DNA of 33,423 nt from Gammaproteobacteria bacterium (GTDB taxonomy: Bacteria; Pseudomonadota; Gammaproteobacteria; Pseudomonadales; Azotimanducaceae), in assembly GCA_030428905.1 (NCBI GenBank), contig JAUIED010000040.1, positions 1 through 33,423 of the forward strand, given 5' to 3'. The notes below the pieces were generated by a model. That model made no database searches. It was not told the DNA's origin and saw only the letters and a list, made by a program, of their open reading frames with translations. A program made the position numbers and the translations under genes. Shown piece by piece: positions 7,945-14,978 of this stretch (its first letter is position 1; each line of letters starts with the position of its first letter).

Positions 7945-8664
7945 TCAGCTGGGGCCCGATTCCCGTACCCGTTCGCGCAGCACATCCGCCAGCGCGCGCA
8001 CGTGCAGCCGGGTGATCAGTTCGTTGGCAATCTCAATGCCAACGGAGGCCTGCTCGGCCGCGGCATCCGACGGCAGCGAGGCAAAGCTCGCAAGAAAACG
8101 TGTCACTTCCAGCTCTGCGAGCTCGCGGGTGAGGGCTTCGTAGCGAGACAGATAGGCGGCGTCGTAACCGGCGTCGTTGGTGTATCCCACCTCCCGCATC
8201 TTCGCCCAGGAACGCAGGATGCCGACATCGCGAAAGTCCAGCCGACCTCCGCGCAGGTGCACCACTCCGCGCTGCGCGAGATCTTCAATCTCCGCCTGGG
8301 TAAAGCCTGTGTCGGCGGCTACATCCGCCAGCGAGCGATCGCCGGAAGGCAGGTCGCCATTGATGAGCGAAAGAAACAGGTATTCGAACGCGGCGAGATC
8401 ATCGCCTGGCGTCAGCGCCTGAAAGTCGGCATCGGCCAGCCGCCGTTTGATTTCCCGCAACGGCAGATTGTGCTCTTCCTGCAGACGCTTAATGACCTGC
8501 AGACGCACCACGTGCTCCTCCGAGTAGTAGGCGACGTTGCGTTTGGGCCGCTGTGGTTCGGGCAGCAGGCCCTCGCGCAGGTAGAAGTGAATGGCCTCGC
8601 GGCTCACGCCGGTGCGTGCCGCAAGGTCCTTCATCTTCAGGTTTGCCAGGGCTTGCGCGGTCAC
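7945..8664 (-). CDS. MerR family transcriptional regulator
   Basis: 239-residue regulator. The N-terminal MerR DNA-binding domain is clear: MKDLAARTGVSREAIHFYLREGLLPEP (11-37) with the recognition helix, then NVAYYSEEHVVRLQVIKRLQEEHNLPLREIKRRL (43-76), the second MerR helix-turn-helix and start of the dimerisation coil. The C-terminal part of about 150 residues is longer than in metal-sensing MerR proteins and has no Cys metal site, so a small organic effector is more likely. The GTG start at 8662-8664 overlaps the P450 stop as GTGA, implying translational coupling. An ATG at 8634 would give a shorter protein starting at MKDL and cannot be excluded. It probably regulates the P450 operon and may bind the palindrome at 9959-9989; that link is inference from position. 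Confidence 0.9.
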   Translation of the reverse strand: MTAQALANLKMKDLAARTGVSREAIHFYLREGLLPEPQRPKRNVAYYSEEHVVRLQVIKRLQEEHNLPLREIKRRLADADFQALTPGDDLAAFEYLFLSLINGDLPSGDRSLADVAADTGFTQAEIEDLAQRGVVHLRGGRLDFRDVGILRSWAKMREVGYTNDAGYDAAYLSRYEALTRELAELEVTRFLASFASLPSDAAAEQASVGIEIANELITRLHVRALADVLRERVRESGPS

Positions 8665-9938
8665 TGTAGCGGATGTACCCGCACCGGCAGTTCGGCGAAG
8701 CCGCGCACGAAGTTCGATCGCACACGCACCGGCTCGCCTACCAGTTCCACGGTGTGGAAGCGCTGCATGATCTCTTCCCACAGCACCCGAAGCTGCATCT
8801 CCGCCAGCCGGTTGCCCATGCAGCGGTGGATGCCGAATCCGAACGATACGTGATGACGCGCGCGCTCCCGGTCGATGATGAAGTCGTTCGGGCGATCGAT
8901 CACGTCTGCGTCGCGGTTGCCGGAGAGATACCACATCACCACTTTGTCGCCCTTGCGGATCTTCTGGCCACCAAGTTCGGTGTCGACCTTCGCCGTGCGG
9001 CGCATATGCGTGAGCGGCGTCTGCCAGCGGATGATCTCCGAGACCATGTTGGGGATGAGCGCCGGGTTATCGCGCAGTTTCTGATACTCGTCGGGGTTGC
9101 GGTTGAGCGCGACCACGCCGCCGGAGATGGAGTTTCGCGTGGTGTCGTTGCCGCCGATGATGAGCAGCAGCAGGTTGCCGAGAAATTCCATGGGCTTGTT
9201 GACGATGTCTTTGGTGCTGTCGTCGTGGATCATCATCGAGATGAGATCGAACTTCGGCGGCTGGTTTTGCCGTTCTTCCCAGATCTGTTTGAAGTAGGCA
9301 TAGCACTCGTTCATCTCTTGGCGCCGCTGTTCCTCGGTCACCGTGTCGGAGCCGGTGAGCTCCGGGGTGGCGATGGCCACGTCAGACCAGTGGGTGAGCT
9401 TGCGCCGTTCTTCAAAGGGGAAGTCGAACAGCGTTGCCAGCATCTGCGTGGTGAGCTCGATGGACACCAGGTCGACCCAGTTGAACGTTTCTCCAACCGG
9501 CAGGCTGTCGAGAATGGTCTGCACGCGACCGCGGATGAGTGGCTCGAGCTCAGCGAGGTTGCGCGGGGCAACCACGTTCTGCACCGCCCGGCGCTGCTCG
9601 TCGTGTACCGGCGGGTCGGACTGAATGAAATTGACGAAGGTGAAGTCCTCCGGCTGGTCCGCCAGCAGGATGGACGGCTCGGAGGAGAAGATGTCGTGGT
9701 GCTTGTCCACGTAGACGATGTCGTCGAAGCGGGTCACCGACCAGAACGGCCCGAAGGGGCTCGAGTCGATGTAGTGCACCGGCGCCTCTTTGCGCAAGCG
9801 GGCGAAGAAGGCGTCCTGCAGGTCGTACTGGTAGAGGCTGGGGTCTGAGAGATCAAGTTTATGCAGCGGAATCTCAGCCGGGTTGGATCTGGCCTGTTCC
9901 GACAGGTCCGAAGGGGGCGTCGCGAGTGCTTCTGCCAT
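8661..9938 (-). CDS. Cytochrome P450, CYP153-like
   Basis: 425-residue soluble bacterial P450. Landmarks: I-helix oxygen-activation motif IGGNDTTRN (261-269), K-helix ExxR (E301, R304), and heme loop FGFGIHRCMG (366-375) with thiolate ligand C373. Several stretches read like CYP153 enzymes, terminal hydroxylases of alkanes and fatty acids: SEIIRWQTPLTHMRRTA, IRKGDKVVMWYLSGNRD and NDFIIDRERAR. CYP153 enzymes need a ferredoxin and ferredoxin reductase; neither is in this window. ATG 9938 has GGAG eight bases upstream. It is first in an operon with the MerR gene (GTGA overlap). Substrate assignment beyond CYP153-like (medium-chain aliphatic or terpene-like) is inference; the two acyl-CoA dehydrogenases nearby would fit onward oxidation of a hydroxylated chain but are not in the same transcript. 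Confidence 0.92.
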   Translation of the reverse strand: MAEALATPPSDLSEQARSNPAEIPLHKLDLSDPSLYQYDLQDAFFARLRKEAPVHYIDSSPFGPFWSVTRFDDIVYVDKHHDIFSSEPSILLADQPEDFTFVNFIQSDPPVHDEQRRAVQNVVAPRNLAELEPLIRGRVQTILDSLPVGETFNWVDLVSIELTTQMLATLFDFPFEERRKLTHWSDVAIATPELTGSDTVTEEQRRQEMNECYAYFKQIWEERQNQPPKFDLISMMIHDDSTKDIVNKPMEFLGNLLLLIIGGNDTTRNSISGGVVALNRNPDEYQKLRDNPALIPNMVSEIIRWQTPLTHMRRTAKVDTELGGQKIRKGDKVVMWYLSGNRDADVIDRPNDFIIDRERARHHVSFGFGIHRCMGNRLAEMQLRVLWEEIMQRFHTVELVGEPVRVRSNFVRGFAELPVRVHPLQ

Positions 9939-9958
9939 GGTTGAGACTCCGACATTAC

Positions 9959-9989
9959 AAATAGTGTGTAGTGATGCTACACGTTATTT
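9959..9989. promoter_or_regulatory. 31-bp imperfect palindrome upstream of the P450 gene, candidate operator
   Basis: The core is a perfect inverted repeat GTGTAG-N5-CTACAC (9966-9982). It is flanked by a GT on each side (not complementary) and then AAATA (9959-9963) and TATTT (9985-9989), which again pair perfectly. Eleven of thirteen positions per arm are therefore symmetric. Its centre is about 36 bases upstream of the P450 ATG, where the core promoter or transcription start of a short leader would be. An operator for the MerR regulator encoded in the same operon is the simplest reading; binding is not shown. Confidence 0.55.
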
Positions 9990-10086
9990 CGAGGGGTGGA
10001 AACCATTCAATCCGCCCATTGACGCGCGTCGTGGCGAGCCCTACATTGCGCCACCCTCACGCCTGGGCCCATAAGGACCCCGGGTA

Positions 10087-11046
10087 ATGATCCAGACGAT
10101 TCAACTACTTTCAGGTCTCGCGCTGCTCGTGCTCGGCGCAGAGTTTCTGGTGCGTTATTCCGTTGGTTTTGCCGCTCGCATTCGTGTTCCCTCGCTTGTT
10201 GTCGGGTGCACGATTGTGGCGTTCGGCACCAGCGCGCCCGAGCTGGCCATCAGCGCGTCGGCAGCACTGGACGGCGATGCGGCGATCGCCTTCGGCAATG
10301 CTGTGGGCAGCAACATCTTCAACGTGCTGGGCATACTCGGCATTGCAGCGCTGCTTACGCCGATGCGCCTCGGCAAAGCGCTGGGCCGCGTGGATGTGCC
10401 GCTGGTCATCGCAGTGTCTGTCCTTTGTCTGGTGCTTGCACTAGATGGTGGGTTAGGAATCGCAGACGGTGTGCTGCTGCTGGGTATCCTCGCTGGCTAT
10501 GCGGCCTACCAGGCGTACCGTGGAAAATCCTCAAGGGTCGATCCGGCGGTCTGTGCGCCCCAGGCGGGATTGCCGGCGTGGCGCAGCCTGCTGCTTATCG
10601 TGCTGAGCCTGATTGTCCTGGTGCTGGGGGCACAACTTTTTCTCAGAGGGGCCGTTACCATGGCTCAGGTGCTGGGAGTGAGCGAACTCCTCATCGGCCT
10701 CACCGTCGTTGCCATCGCCACTTCTCTGCCAGAAGCGGCTACGAGCATCGTTGCTGCCATACGCGGCGAGCGCGACATCGCCGTGGGCAACATCGTCGGC
10801 AGCAATCTGTTCAACCTCACGGGCGTGCTGGGCACGGCCGCAGTGCTGGCGCCTGCGGGTATTGCGGTGCCGACATCCAGCCTGTGGATGGAGCTGCCGC
10901 TTGCCATCGCCGTTGGCGTGCTGTGCCTGCCGTTTCTCTACCCGGCGCGAAGCATCGGCAGGGTCGCGGGTGCCTGCTTCGTGGCGCTGTATGTCGGGTA
11001 CACCGCCGCGCTCTATCTGCAGCAATCCGGAGGCTTAACGCAATGA
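10087..11046 (+). CDS. Calcium/sodium antiporter, CaCA family (YrbG-like)
   Basis: 319-residue inner-membrane protein with about ten hydrophobic segments and the two inverted alpha repeats that define Ca2+/cation antiporters: VGCTIVAFGTSAPELAIS through FGNAVGSNIFN (39-79) and IGLTVVAIATSLPEAATS through VGNIVGSNLFN (203-243). Each repeat has the acidic residue (E52, E216) and the GN..GSN motif lining the ion site. The repeats are joined by a cytoplasmic loop near residues 145-165. Like E. coli YrbG it probably exchanges Ca2+ or Na+ against Na+ or H+; ion specificity cannot be read here. ATG 10087 is the first start after the palindrome-containing intergenic region and no strong ribosome binding site is seen. 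The stop overlaps the secF start (ATGA), so the two genes are translationally coupled, an unusual pairing. Confidence 0.92.
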   Translation: MIQTIQLLSGLALLVLGAEFLVRYSVGFAARIRVPSLVVGCTIVAFGTSAPELAISASAALDGDAAIAFGNAVGSNIFNVLGILGIAALLTPMRLGKALGRVDVPLVIAVSVLCLVLALDGGLGIADGVLLLGILAGYAAYQAYRGKSSRVDPAVCAPQAGLPAWRSLLLIVLSLIVLVLGAQLFLRGAVTMAQVLGVSELLIGLTVVAIATSLPEAATSIVAAIRGERDIAVGNIVGSNLFNLTGVLGTAAVLAPAGIAVPTSSLWMELPLAIAVGVLCLPFLYPARSIGRVAGACFVALYVGYTAALYLQQSGGLTQ

Positions 11047-11954
11047 GCCGCACCTTTGATTTCATGCGTCATCGCCATCTCTGGGTGGCAATCTCCGCGG
11101 TGGCGGTTCTGGCATCACTGGTTGCCTTGTCAGTCCGTGGCTTGAACCTCGGTCTCGATTTCACGGGCGGCAGCATGATTGAGCTGGCATTCTCGAAGCC
11201 GGTGAGCCCGGAGGGTGTGCGCACGGTACTCGTCGCTGGCGGCTTCGATGACACCGTGGTGCAGATGTTCGGTACGGAGCGGGATGTGCTTCTACGTGTG
11301 CCGCCGCGCGAAGGTCGCGAGGGTAACGTCGACAGCGAGCAGATCCTCGAGCTGCTGCGAGCAGAATTCGATGATGGTGTGCAGCTCGAGCAGGCGAACT
11401 TCATCGGTCCGGCGGTAGGAGACGAACTCGTCGAGGATGGACTGCTCGCGATCTTCGCATCGATGGTCGTGATCATGGTGTACATCTTGTTTCGCTTCTC
11501 GAAGCAGTTCGCCATTGGCTCCGTGATTGCGCTGGTGCACGACACCATCGTAACGCTGGGTTCTTTTGCCGTGTTTCGATGGACCTTTGATCTCGCAGCA
11601 CTGGCGGCCGTGCTGGCTGTGATCGGTTACTCCCTGAACGACACCATCGTTATCTACGATCGCGTGCGGGAGGTCTTGCGCAAGTCCCGCCGCCCGACCC
11701 TGGTGCCGTTGATCAACCGCGCGTTGAATGAAACCCTCGGCCGTACCATCGCAACGGCAGGCACCACGTTATTCGTGGTGGTCTCGCTGCTGGTATTCGG
11801 CGGAGAATCTGTGCGCAGTTTCGCGTTGGCGCTGACCATCGGCATCGTCGCCGGAACCTACTCCTCCATTTATGTTGCCGCACCGGCCCTGCTCTGGTTC
11901 CGGCTGGAGGCTGCCGACCTTGTGGTGCAACCCGACCGGGAAGATACGCCGTGA
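11043..11954 (+). CDS. secF: Protein translocase subunit SecF
   Basis: 303-residue membrane protein, near the usual SecF length. A first transmembrane helix (about 12-30) is followed by the family motif LGLDFTGGSMIEL (36-48), a periplasmic domain to about residue 120, QANFIGPAVGDEL (117-129), and a five-helix C-terminal membrane domain with VIGYSLNDTIVIYDRVRE (193-210). SecF works with SecD as a proton-driven RND-type motor that helps pull proteins through SecYEG. In most bacteria secD lies directly upstream, or is fused to secF; here the upstream gene is a Ca2+/Na+ antiporter overlapping by ATGA and no secD or yajC is in the window. The start is set by this overlap; the frame is open far upstream only as a shadow of the antiporter gene. 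Confidence 0.93.
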   Translation: MSRTFDFMRHRHLWVAISAVAVLASLVALSVRGLNLGLDFTGGSMIELAFSKPVSPEGVRTVLVAGGFDDTVVQMFGTERDVLLRVPPREGREGNVDSEQILELLRAEFDDGVQLEQANFIGPAVGDELVEDGLLAIFASMVVIMVYILFRFSKQFAIGSVIALVHDTIVTLGSFAVFRWTFDLAALAAVLAVIGYSLNDTIVIYDRVREVLRKSRRPTLVPLINRALNETLGRTIATAGTTLFVVVSLLVFGGESVRSFALALTIGIVAGTYSSIYVAAPALLWFRLEAADLVVQPDREDTP

Positions 11955-12041
11955 TGCAGGTTCGGTTCGCGGGGTGATCCGCTTGGCGATGTAGAGCACC
12001 TCCCTTAAGCTGGGCGCTTGTTTCTCAGCGGGTCAGGATCA

Positions 12042-13766
12042 TTGGAGTACAAAGCACCTGAACAGGACATCGCCTTTCTGCTCAACAACGTTTTCGACGT
12101 GCAGAAAGAGTGGTCCGACATCCCCGCGTTCGCGGATTTCACCGACGACCTGCTGGCTGCAGTCGTCAGCGAGGGCGGGCGTGTAGCCAGCGGCGTGCTG
12201 GCACCCATCAACCAGTCAGGCGACGCGCAGGGCTGCACGTGGAATGACGGCGAAGTGCGCACACCCGATGGTTTTCCCGCAGCGTTTGCCGAATTCGTCG
12301 GCGGGGGCTGGCTCGGCCTCAGCGGCAACCCCGAATACGGCGGTCAGGGCATGCCGAAGATGCTCGGCTGCCTGATTGAGGAGATGTTCTGGGCGGCAAA
12401 TCCGAGCTTCTACCTCTACGGCACGCTCACGGTTGGTGCGGCACTGTGCATCGACTCTCACGGCACTGAGGAGCAGAAATCGCTGTATCTGCCGAAGCTC
12501 TACGGCGGCGAGTGGACAGGCGCCATGGGCCTCACGGAGTCCCATGCAGGCACAGACCTCGGCCTGATCCGTACGAAGGCGGAGCCGAACGCCGACGGCA
12601 CGTATGCCATCAGCGGCACCAAGATCTTCATCACCAGTGGCGAGCACGACCTGGCGGACAACATCGTGCACCTGGTGCTTGCCAAACTGCCGGATGCGCC
12701 GGGCGGCTCGCGCGGTATTTCGCTGTTCATCGTGCCGAAGTTTCTGCCGGACGCAGGCGGCAATCCGGGTGCGCGCAATGCGGTTGCAAGCGGCTCCCTG
12801 GAACACAAGATGGGCATCCGCGCCAGCGCCACCAACGTCATGAACTTCGATGGCGCCACCGGCTGGCTGCTGGGTGAGCCCAACCAGGGGCTCGCCTGCA
12901 TGTTCACGATGATGAACTACGAACGTCTCAGCGTCGGTCTGCAGGGGCTCGGCGCTGGCGAGATGGCCTATCAGCTCGGTGCGGCTTACGCACGCGACCG
13001 CTTGCAGGGTCGTGCACCTGCTGGCCCGCAGAACGCGGATGGCCCGGCAGATTCGCTGCTCGTGCATCCGGACGTGCGCCGTATGCTGCTCACCGCACGC
13101 GCCTACTCCGAGGGCGGGCGCGCTTTCGCCATGTTCGCCGGGCTGCAGCTCGACCGGGGTAAGTACGCAGACGATGCCAAAGCGCAGGCGTTTGCCGAGC
13201 TGCTCACGCCGGTGGCCAAGGCGTTCATGTCCGACCGGGGATTCGAGTCTGCCGTTGCTGCGCAACAGGTGTTCGGCGGTCACGGCTATATTCAGGAATG
13301 GGGCGCCGAGCAGGTGGTACGCGACACGCGCATCGCGCAGATTTACGAAGGCACCAACGGCGTGCAGGCCATGGATCTGATCGGCCGCAAAGTGCTGCGC
13401 GACGGCGGCAGGACGCTGGAAGATCTCGTGGCGCACATGCGCGGCGTGACGGTGAATGATGCTTACGCAGCGCCGCTGGAAGCCGCCTTCGAGCGCATGC
13501 TGGAAAGCACCCGCTCCGTTGTGCGCCGCAGCCAGGAAGATGCCAACCTGCCCGGTGCTGTGGCCACTGATTACCTGGATCTCGTTGGTCATACCGTCTA
13601 CGCGTGGCTGTGGGCGCGGATGGCGAGCGCTTCTGCCGCCAGCGAGGCGAAACAGGCCACCGCACGGTTCTACTTTGATCGGCTGCTACCACGCACGCTC
13701 GGCCTGGCGGCGAGCATCGAGGCTGCTGCGGCGGCGGTATCGGACTTCCCGGAGGATGCGTTTTGA
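12042..13766 (+). CDS. Acyl-CoA dehydrogenase, large (DmdC/FadE-type), second copy
   Basis: 574-residue FAD-dependent acyl-CoA dehydrogenase of the same large subfamily as the gene at 5017. Motifs: APEQDIAFLLNNVFDV (5-20), LTESHAGTDLG (164-174), KMGIRASATNVMNFDGATG (256-274), QQVFGGHGYIQEWGAEQVVRDTRI (408-431) and the catalytic base in IYEGTNGVQAMDL (E436), then the extra C-terminal helical domain. Acyl-CoA to enoyl-CoA oxidation is expected, passing electrons to electron transfer flavoprotein; the chain is not identifiable. TTG 12042 is chosen because it gives MEYKAPEQDI, matching the usual MxYKAP start of the family, with AGGA just upstream; a TTG at 12018 would add eight residues and is weaker. 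It is coupled downstream to a signal peptidase gene by a TTGA overlap. Confidence 0.92.
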   Translation: MEYKAPEQDIAFLLNNVFDVQKEWSDIPAFADFTDDLLAAVVSEGGRVASGVLAPINQSGDAQGCTWNDGEVRTPDGFPAAFAEFVGGGWLGLSGNPEYGGQGMPKMLGCLIEEMFWAANPSFYLYGTLTVGAALCIDSHGTEEQKSLYLPKLYGGEWTGAMGLTESHAGTDLGLIRTKAEPNADGTYAISGTKIFITSGEHDLADNIVHLVLAKLPDAPGGSRGISLFIVPKFLPDAGGNPGARNAVASGSLEHKMGIRASATNVMNFDGATGWLLGEPNQGLACMFTMMNYERLSVGLQGLGAGEMAYQLGAAYARDRLQGRAPAGPQNADGPADSLLVHPDVRRMLLTARAYSEGGRAFAMFAGLQLDRGKYADDAKAQAFAELLTPVAKAFMSDRGFESAVAAQQVFGGHGYIQEWGAEQVVRDTRIAQIYEGTNGVQAMDLIGRKVLRDGGRTLEDLVAHMRGVTVNDAYAAPLEAAFERMLESTRSVVRRSQEDANLPGAVATDYLDLVGHTVYAWLWARMASASAASEAKQATARFYFDRLLPRTLGLAASIEAAAAAVSDFPEDAF

Positions 13767-14395
13767 ACGTGCGGGAATTGTGGCGGGCCAACCGCGGTTT
13801 CCTGCTCTTCGTTGTGCTGATGTTCATGTTCCGCAGCACGTTCGCCGACTGGAGCGACGTTCCCAGCGGCTCCATGCGTCCCACCATCATCGAAGGCGAT
13901 CGCATCTTCGTGAACAAGATGGCCTACGACGTGCGGTTGCCGTTCACCCATGTGTCGCTTCTGCACGTGGCAGACCCGCAGCGCGGCGACATCGCGCTGT
14001 TCGACTCGGCTGCCGCTGACAAGCGCCTCATCAAGCGCGTCATCGGCGTGCCGGGGGATGTGGTGCAGATGCGGCGCAACCGGTTGATCGTCAATGGTGT
14101 GCCGGTGGCGTACAGCACGGATCAGGGCCGGCAGGTAGAGCACCTGTTAGAGGTCAGCCACATGGTGGATCTTGCCGAGCGTCACCGAGGTTTCGGCGAC
14201 TTCGGCCCGGTAGAGGTACCGCCGGATCAGTACCTGATGCTGGGCGACAGCCGCTCCAACAGCGCCGATTCGCGGGTCATCGGTTTCGTGCCGCGCAGCG
14301 AGTTCGTCGGCCGCTCGAATCGGGTGGTGTTGTCGTTGGACTACGACCGCTACTTGCTGCCGCGCGCGGATAGGTTCTTCAAGCCGCTGATCTGA
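13763..14395 (+). CDS. lepB: Signal peptidase I, short form
   Basis: 210-residue membrane-anchored serine protease that removes signal peptides from exported proteins. One N-terminal transmembrane helix (about 12-28) is followed by the box with the nucleophile, VPSGSMRPTI (S37), then GDRIFVNKMAYDVRLPF (45-61), PQRGDIALF (72-80), the general base in KRLIKRVIGVPGD (K91), and LMLGDSRSNSADSR near the end. It is much shorter than E. coli LepB (324 residues) and lacks the second transmembrane helix. The start is TTG at 13763, four bases into the end of the dehydrogenase gene (TTGA), with GGAGG at 13751-13755 and a seven-base spacing; GTG two codons later is the alternative. Its usual partners lepA and rnc are not here. 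The 3' end abuts the convergent lipoprotein gene. Confidence 0.93.
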   Translation: MNVRELWRANRGFLLFVVLMFMFRSTFADWSDVPSGSMRPTIIEGDRIFVNKMAYDVRLPFTHVSLLHVADPQRGDIALFDSAAADKRLIKRVIGVPGDVVQMRRNRLIVNGVPVAYSTDQGRQVEHLLEVSHMVDLAERHRGFGDFGPVEVPPDQYLMLGDSRSNSADSRVIGFVPRSEFVGRSNRVVLSLDYDRYLLPRADRFFKPLI

Positions 14396-14974
14396 TCAGC
14401 AGGGGTGGGTCTCGCCTGAGCGCGGGTCGCACACTGACATGGCGGCCAGGTAGGCGGACCACATGGCGATCTCTTCCCGTGGCAGGTAGTTGGCCGCGCC
14501 CTCGCCATCAAATGGCGGCACCCGTTTCGCGCGGGTGATCGTGTAGAGAGCATCGTTACCTGCAATCGCCTTGAGCATGGTGATCTGCCCGAGCTGGGTG
14601 ACGCCGCTGCGCGGGCAGGTCATCAATGCGACTTCCGTGAGGTAGCCGTTCTCCTTGCCCGAGTAAGTCTTGAACACTTGCGCCCCCGGGCATCCGGCCT
14701 GCAGCTCCTCACCAATGAGCGTCACCGCTTCCTGCGGGCTCGCCAGCGGCTGCAACGCCAGACGTTCGAAGGTGATTTTTTCCTGCCAACTGCCATCCAG
14801 GGTATCGGGATGAAGAAACTCGGACATCCGCAGGCGGGATGTTTGCGTGGCGGTGCCAGGCACCCATCCCTCAGGCGGCGCTGCGCGCAGATGCTCTTCA
14901 GCAGCCTGTTTTTGCTGCGGGTTGGCGGCGCAGGCGCTCAGGAGAACGAGCAGCAGGAGCAGGGGAGTTTTCAT
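14396..14974 (-). CDS. Putative lipoprotein, unknown function
   Basis: 192-residue protein with a type II signal peptide: MKTPLLLLLVLLSACAANP, with lipobox LSAC ending at C15, so probably a lipidated envelope protein. The mature part has four more cysteines (in AGCPGAQ, LMTCPRSG, SVCDPRSG and the last residue), which could form two disulfides in the periplasm. No family is recognised. ATG 14974 is chosen because it begins the signal peptide; an upstream in-frame start near 15007 would bury it and overlap the nucleoside hydrolase gene. The gene follows the nucleoside hydrolase after four bases and is the last gene of the six-gene operon starting with the membrane protein at 19696. It ends exactly next to the lepB stop. 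Confidence 0.82.
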   Translation of the reverse strand: MKTPLLLLLVLLSACAANPQQKQAAEEHLRAAPPEGWVPGTATQTSRLRMSEFLHPDTLDGSWQEKITFERLALQPLASPQEAVTLIGEELQAGCPGAQVFKTYSGKENGYLTEVALMTCPRSGVTQLGQITMLKAIAGNDALYTITRAKRVPPFDGEGAANYLPREEIAMWSAYLAAMSVCDPRSGETHPC

Positions 14975-14978
14975 GGGT

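Noticed and set aside
8935-9940. Plus-strand open frame (about 390 codons spanning 8673-9848) opposite the P450
   Set aside because: His/Asp/Val-rich shadow; the P450 heme, I-helix and ExxR motifs are all intact on the minus strand.
10206-11042. N-terminal extension of secF through the antiporter gene
   Set aside because: The frame is open, but the extension is Arg/Gly/His-rich shadow sequence; SecF starts naturally at the ATGA overlap.
11955-12041. Possible -35/-10 pair (TTGGCG, 17 bases, TAAGCT) before the second dehydrogenase
   Set aside because: Only 4/6 and 3/6 matches to consensus, which is expected by chance in a gap of this size.
12216-13592. Long open frame (458 codons) on the minus strand opposite the second acyl-CoA dehydrogenase
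   Set aside because: The plus strand encodes a fully conserved dehydrogenase; the antisense protein shows no motif.
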